NCBI GenBank assembly: GCA_964509475.1 | Contig: CAZDXJ010000083.1 | Location: 1-10,087 of the forward strand | Length of the DNA: 10,087 bases | Direction of reading: 5' to 3' | Origin: CAZDXJ01 sp964509475 | Lineage (GTDB): Bacteria > Pseudomonadota > Gammaproteobacteria > Methylococcales > Methylomonadaceae | In this document: positions 7,053 to 10,087 of the stretch, one piece after another | How positions within the stretch are numbered: position 1 is the stretch's first letter | Layout of the letters: each line of letters starts with the position of its first letter | Position numbers and translations under genes: made by a program | Notes under the pieces: model-generated | Seen by the model: the letters and a program-made list of their open reading frames with translations, nothing else | The model's database searches: none | What the model was told of the DNA's origin: nothing

Positions 7053-8444
7053 ATGTCTCAAGGTTTAGTTACAATGTCTTACATTGCCGCATCGATCCTG
7101 TTCATTTTGAGTCTGAGTGGTTTGAGTCATCAGGAAACCGCGCGGCGCGGTAATGTTTATGGCATGATTGGTATGGCCATCGCCATCCTGGCAACCGTGA
7201 TGAGCGATGCCGTCAGCGCCTATGTCCTATTGATCATGGCGTTATTGATTGGCGGCGCTATTGGTGCAAAAGCGGCGTTCAAAGTGGAAATGACGCAAAT
7301 GCCGGAGCTGGTCGCCATCATGCACAGTCTTGTGGGCCTGGCGGCGGTTTTCGTCGGTTATGCCAATTTCATCGACCCGGACGCGGTTTTCACCGGCGTC
7401 GAAAAGACCATTCATGAAATTGAAATTTACATCGGTATTCTGATTGGCGCCGTTACATTTTCCGGTTCGGTGATTGCCTTTGGCAAGTTAAGCGGCAGAA
7501 TCGGCGGCAAACCGGTTTTGTTACCGGCCCGGCACGGGTTGAATCTGGGTCTGTTGTTGATTTCCATCTGGCTGGGTAAACTGTTTCTGGCTGGTGCTGA
7601 AACCGGTGGTGGTTTCTGGCCGTTATTGCTGATGACGGTTGTCGCGCTGGCCTTTGGTGTGCATATGGTTATGGCCATTGGCGGCGCCGATATGCCGGTT
7701 GTGGTTTCCATGCTCAACAGTTATTCAGGATGGGCGGCGGCGGCCACGGGTTTCATGCTGAACAATGATCTGCTCATCGTTACCGGCGCTCTGGTTGGCA
7801 GTAGCGGGGCAATTTTGAGTTATATCATGTGCCGGGCAATGAACCGCCACTTTGTCAGCGTTATTGCCGGTGGATTCGGCACCGGCAGCAGCGGCTCCAC
7901 TGCCAAGGTTGAAGGTGACGTCAAGGAAATCAGTGCTCAGGAAACTGCAGAACTTTTGCGTAATTCAAAGGAAATCATGATCATTCCAGGCTATGGCATG
8001 GCCGTTGCCCAAGCCCAGCATACGGTCAACGAAATCACCAAACTGCTACGCGACAAAGGTAAAAATGTGCGTTTCGGCATTCATCCAGTCGCAGGGCGTA
8101 TGCCTGGCCATATGAATGTTTTATTGGCGGAAGCGAAAGTCCCTTATGATATCGTTTTTGAAATGGATGAAATCAATGATGATTTTCCCGATATCGATGT
8201 CACCATCGTCATCGGAGCCAATGATATTGTCAATCCCTCCGCCCTGGATGATCCAAACAGCCCGATTGCCGGTATGCCGGTACTGGAGTGCTGGAAAGGT
8301 AAAAACACCATCGTACTGAAGCGGAGTATGGCTTCGGGTTATGCCGGTGTTGACAACCCGTTGTTTGTGCATGAGAATACCCAGATGTTGTTTGGCGATG
8401 CCAACGACAGCATGCAAGCGGTATTGAAAGCCTTACAATCCTGA
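7053..8444 (+). CDS. pntB: NAD(P) transhydrogenase subunit beta
   Basis: Beta subunit of the same inner-membrane complex, carrying most of the proton channel (domain II) and the NADP(H)-binding domain III. At 463 aa it is nearly identical in length to E. coli PntB (462). About nine hydrophobic helices occupy residues 8-258. Residues tied to proton translocation fall at the E. coli positions: H91 (MHSLVGLAA), D213 and N222 (LNSYSG). Domain III (about 285-463) has GYGMAVAQAQ (313-322), HPVAGRMPGHMNVLLAEA starting at 344, and KRSMASGYAGVDNPLF near the C-terminus, all NADP-binding elements. AGGAG precedes the ATG by 7 nt. The TGA stop lies inside a perfect palindrome and a strong terminator follows, closing the operon. 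Confidence 0.98.
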   Translation: MSQGLVTMSYIAASILFILSLSGLSHQETARRGNVYGMIGMAIAILATVMSDAVSAYVLLIMALLIGGAIGAKAAFKVEMTQMPELVAIMHSLVGLAAVFVGYANFIDPDAVFTGVEKTIHEIEIYIGILIGAVTFSGSVIAFGKLSGRIGGKPVLLPARHGLNLGLLLISIWLGKLFLAGAETGGGFWPLLLMTVVALAFGVHMVMAIGGADMPVVVSMLNSYSGWAAAATGFMLNNDLLIVTGALVGSSGAILSYIMCRAMNRHFVSVIAGGFGTGSSGSTAKVEGDVKEISAQETAELLRNSKEIMIIPGYGMAVAQAQHTVNEITKLLRDKGKNVRFGIHPVAGRMPGHMNVLLAEAKVPYDIVFEMDEINDDFPDIDVTIVIGANDIVNPSALDDPNSPIAGMPVLECWKGKNTIVLKRSMASGYAGVDNPLFVHENTQMLFGDANDSMQAVLKALQS

Positions 8445-8453
8445 TTGTAAGGC
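8430..8453 (+). repeat. Palindrome spanning the pntB stop codon
   Basis: GCCTTACAATC (8430-8440) and GATTGTAAGGC (8443-8453) are perfect 11-nt arms with only two bases between them. The pntB TGA (8442-8444) lies in the centre. It stands immediately before the terminator hairpin at 8462 and may help stabilise the pntAB mRNA 3' end, or act as part of the termination region. Confidence 0.75.
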
Positions 8454-8455
8454 AC

Positions 8456-8489
8456 AAAAAAGCCCCGTTGTATATACGGGGCTTTTTTT
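8456..8489 (+). terminator. Bidirectional intrinsic terminator of pntAB and the rhodanese gene
   Basis: GCCCCGT (8462-8468) and ACGGGGC (8476-8482) form a GC-rich stem, flanked by six A (8456-8461) on the left and seven T (8483-8489) on the right. It therefore has a U-run in both directions. It ends the pntAB transcript rightward and the rhodanese transcript (stop at 8497) leftward. Confidence 0.92.
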
Positions 8490-8496
8490 CACATTT

Positions 8497-8907
8497 TTAT
8501 TTTTCAACAGCCAAGCCGGCGCCTTTCCAGGAAGAAAAGCCTTTTCGATAATAAAAAACGCTGGTCCATCCCCATTCCAGTGCTTTTTTGGTTGCTTCTG
8601 AACTGGCCAGGCAAGGCACACCGGTACAATAAAAAACGACCCGGTCATTCTTTTTTGCAATAGCGCTCAATGTCTCAGGGGTGAAGTTATCCAGGGGCAG
8701 GTTTTTTGCTCTTGGAATATGGCCCGCTTTATATTTTTCTTGCGGCCGCACGTCGATAAAAATAATATCACCTTTATCCCAAAGGCCTTTGGCAAACATC
8801 GTATCCACCGTTGTCGCACCAATGACTTTGGCAGGCGCTACCGCCGCCATGCTCTGGGTTGTTATAAACAATAATAACGCAGGAATCATCAGGAAATAAT
8901 TACGCAT
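8497..8907 (-). CDS. Exported rhodanese-like protein
   Basis: A 136-residue single-domain rhodanese homologue predicted to act in the periplasm. A signal peptide covers about residues 1-22 (hydrophobic core then SMAA). The domain shows the DVR element (52-54), KAGHIPRAKNLPL (60-72), the catalytic-loop Cys C94 in FYCTGVPCLASS, and the terminal GFSSWKGAG (123-131). Rhodaneses move sulfane sulfur onto the loop Cys, or bind other small thiophilic species. The loop here is CTGVPC, with a second Cys (C99) five residues on where many active rhodaneses have Arg/Lys or Gly-x-Arg. A disulfide-forming or altered-substrate role is possible. GAGGAGG lies just upstream of the ATG (minus strand of 8913-8919), a very strong ribosome site. 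It is monocistronic and divergent from the HAD gene. The natural sulfur donor is unknown. Confidence 0.88.
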   Translation of the reverse strand: MRNYFLMIPALLLFITTQSMAAVAPAKVIGATTVDTMFAKGLWDKGDIIFIDVRPQEKYKAGHIPRAKNLPLDNFTPETLSAIAKKNDRVVFYCTGVPCLASSEATKKALEWGWTSVFYYRKGFSSWKGAGLAVEK

Positions 8908-9007
8908 ACTTGCCTCCTCAATATTGAACTCAAAATATTTACCTTACAACTTTAGCAGAAATAATCAATACAAGTCTATCACAGCCGTTATTCTCATACA
9001 GGCTTAT

Positions 9008-9015
9008 GCTAGAAT
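9008..9015 (+). promoter_or_regulatory. Extended -10 promoter element of the HAD gene
   Basis: TGCTAGAAT contains the extended -10 pattern TGn followed by TAGAAT (9010-9015, 5 of 6 consensus). The -35 region (TTATTC at 8988-8993, 16-nt spacer) is weak, which is tolerated for extended -10 promoters. The start point would be about 28 nt before the ATG at 9050. It lies in the 142-bp divergent gap shared with the rhodanese gene. Confidence 0.45.
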
Positions 9016-9049
9016 CAGGCTTTAAAAACCCGATAAACTGAATCCGAAT

Positions 9050-9805
9050 ATGAAAAATACAGTTATTTACGCATTGGATTTTGACGGTGTTCTGTGCGAT
9101 AGCGCAATAGAAACCGGCATCACCGGCTGGAAAGCAGCAACCCATATCTGGCCTGATATGAAAGCGGATTTACCGGCGTCCGATATGATTGAGCGGTTCC
9201 GTTTATTGCGGCCTGTCATCGAAACCGGTTATGAAGCCATTTTGGTTATGCGCCTGTTATTTCTGGGTCATGACCTGGATGATATTTTTGCTGATTTTTC
9301 TGAAAAAACACAACAACTGATTGAACAATCCGGCAACGATATTGCTTTGCTCAAACAACTCTTTGGCCAGACCCGGGATACCTGGATTGACAATAATTCC
9401 CGGCAATGGCTGGAAATGAACCCGCTGTTTTCCGGAGTTGTGGATAAACTGAACCAACTTGATCGGCAAAACTGGTATATCGTCACCACCAAACAACAAC
9501 GCTTTGTCGCGTCCATACTGGCAGCCAATCAAATCCCAATCGCCGAAGAGCGGATTTTCGGCCTGGAGCGGAACAAAAGCAAAGTGGAAATATTGCTTGA
9601 ATTATTGAACAAACATCCCGAACATGAAATTCATTTTGTCGAGGATCGTTTGCCAACCTTGCTCAACGTATTGAAGAACCCGGATCTGAATGATATAAAA
9701 TTATTTTTCGCCAACTGGGGTTACAATACCGAACAGGACAAACGCATTGCCGGGCAGCAAGCTGCAATACAATGCCTTGCATTGGAGATATTTCTTGAAC
9801 ATTAA
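9050..9805 (+). CDS. HAD-superfamily hydrolase, phosphatase-like
   Basis: A 251-residue cytosolic protein of the haloacid dehalogenase superfamily, probably a Mg-dependent phosphatase of small metabolites. Motif I is LDFDGVLCDS with nucleophile D10 and acid/base D12. Motif II is T146/T147 in YIVTTKQQ, motif III is probably K178 (or K176) in RNKSKVEILL, and motif IV is E198-D199 in HFVEDRLPTL. Residues about 20-125 between motifs I and II form a helical cap, as in type C1 members such as phosphoglycolate phosphatase. There is no signal peptide or membrane segment. Shine-Dalgarno pairing before the ATG is weak, and I keep this start because motif I begins seven residues in. No operon partner is present. 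The family is sure; the substrate cannot be told from the sequence. Confidence 0.88.
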   Translation: MKNTVIYALDFDGVLCDSAIETGITGWKAATHIWPDMKADLPASDMIERFRLLRPVIETGYEAILVMRLLFLGHDLDDIFADFSEKTQQLIEQSGNDIALLKQLFGQTRDTWIDNNSRQWLEMNPLFSGVVDKLNQLDRQNWYIVTTKQQRFVASILAANQIPIAEERIFGLERNKSKVEILLELLNKHPEHEIHFVEDRLPTLLNVLKNPDLNDIKLFFANWGYNTEQDKRIAGQQAAIQCLALEIFLEH

Positions 9806-9874
9806 ATCTTCCCATAATCAAGCGCCGGTCTGCGTTTCCACGGGCCGAAGGAAAGAACTTGTCAGATGAGGGGT

Positions 9875-9924
9875 AAAAAATTGCCCTTGTTTCTGTTGTA
9901 AAGCGGAACAAGGGCAACATTTTT
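9875..9924 (+). terminator. Terminator-like hairpin after the HAD gene
   Basis: TTGCCCTTGTT (9881-9891) pairs perfectly with AACAAGGGCAA (9907-9917) around a 15-nt loop. Five T follow at 9920-9924, and six A at 9875-9880 give a U-run on the opposite strand. It lies about 75 nt after the HAD stop and could end that transcript and one from the right. I see no gene in 9806-9880. Confidence 0.7.
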
Positions 9925-9950
9925 CGTATCTACTCACCCCCCTCTGAAAA

Positions 9951-10084
9951 GCAGGTGCAGGTTGTTGATTTATCAGGCTTGCCCAGCTCTTCCGTGGAAG
10001 GGCTGGGCTTGCATAACTTGGGATGTTATGCAGAACGACAGGGATGTATGCACGTGTCCTGATAAATCAATGACCTGCGCCGGC
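9951..10084. repeat. 134-bp nested inverted-repeat element
   Basis: Outer arms 9951-9977 and 10058-10084 pair over 27 positions with three mismatches; the inner parts are TTGATTTATCAGG and CCTGATAAATCAA. Enclosed are hairpin A (9981-10008: GCCCAGC/GCTGGGC continued by CTTCC/GGAAG) and hairpin B (TGCATAAC at 10010-10017 with GTTATGCA at 10025-10032). A third segment, 10033-10057, carries ACA-GGGA-TGT. The whole would fold as a multi-branched structure in DNA or RNA. No coding sequence is evident. It could be a MITE-like element, a structured RNA, or a member of a large dispersed repeat family. The window ends three bases later, so its right boundary is uncertain. Confidence 0.75.
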
Positions 10085-10087
10085 TAC

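Noticed and set aside
8681..8899. Rightward 72-codon frame across the rhodanese gene
   Set aside because: It is antisense to a clear signal peptide and rhodanese domain, with no support of its own.

Overview
The window looks like chromosomal housekeeping DNA from a gammaproteobacterium of moderate GC. A type I methanotroph (Methylococcales) or a close relative is my best guess. This rests on the enterobacterial-type Icd and fused PntA/PntB proteins, a GCGGCTAAAGCCGC repetitive palindrome of a kind common in gammaproteobacteria, and the overall protein style. No gene here proves methanotrophy. Seven protein-coding genes are well supported. I see no rRNA, tRNA, CRISPR array, transposase or phage gene.

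Layout. 1-223 is a C-rich leader with a 12-C run that ends in a good sigma70-like promoter. 224-2146 (+) is a secreted multicopper oxidase with an extra N-terminal domain and a Met-rich insert. 2147-2344 is a convergent gap holding a REP-like palindrome and a hairpin. 2345-3643 (-) is NADP-dependent isocitrate dehydrogenase. 3644-4200 is a 557-bp divergent gap with eroded repeat-like hairpins and promoters. 4201-5211 (+) is a second isocitrate dehydrogenase with NAD-type residues. 5475-8444 (+) is a pntA-pntB operon for proton-translocating transhydrogenase, closed by a strong bidirectional terminator. 8497-8907 (-) is a small exported rhodanese-like protein. 9050-9805 (+) is a HAD-family hydrolase. 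9806-10087 holds a terminator-like hairpin and then a 134-bp nested inverted-repeat element that reaches almost to the window edge.

How the genes fit together. The central block (icd, NAD-type idh, pntAB) forms a coherent pyridine-nucleotide module. Isocitrate can be oxidised with either NADP or NAD, and the transhydrogenase exchanges reducing equivalents between the two pools at the expense of the proton gradient. The flanking multicopper oxidase and rhodanese are both predicted to be exported. They have no obvious functional link to this block or to each other.

I did not find a clearly new biological system. The items most worth a second look are the cofactor-paired isocitrate dehydrogenases beside pntAB, the N-terminal extension of the multicopper oxidase, and the large nested palindrome at the right edge.
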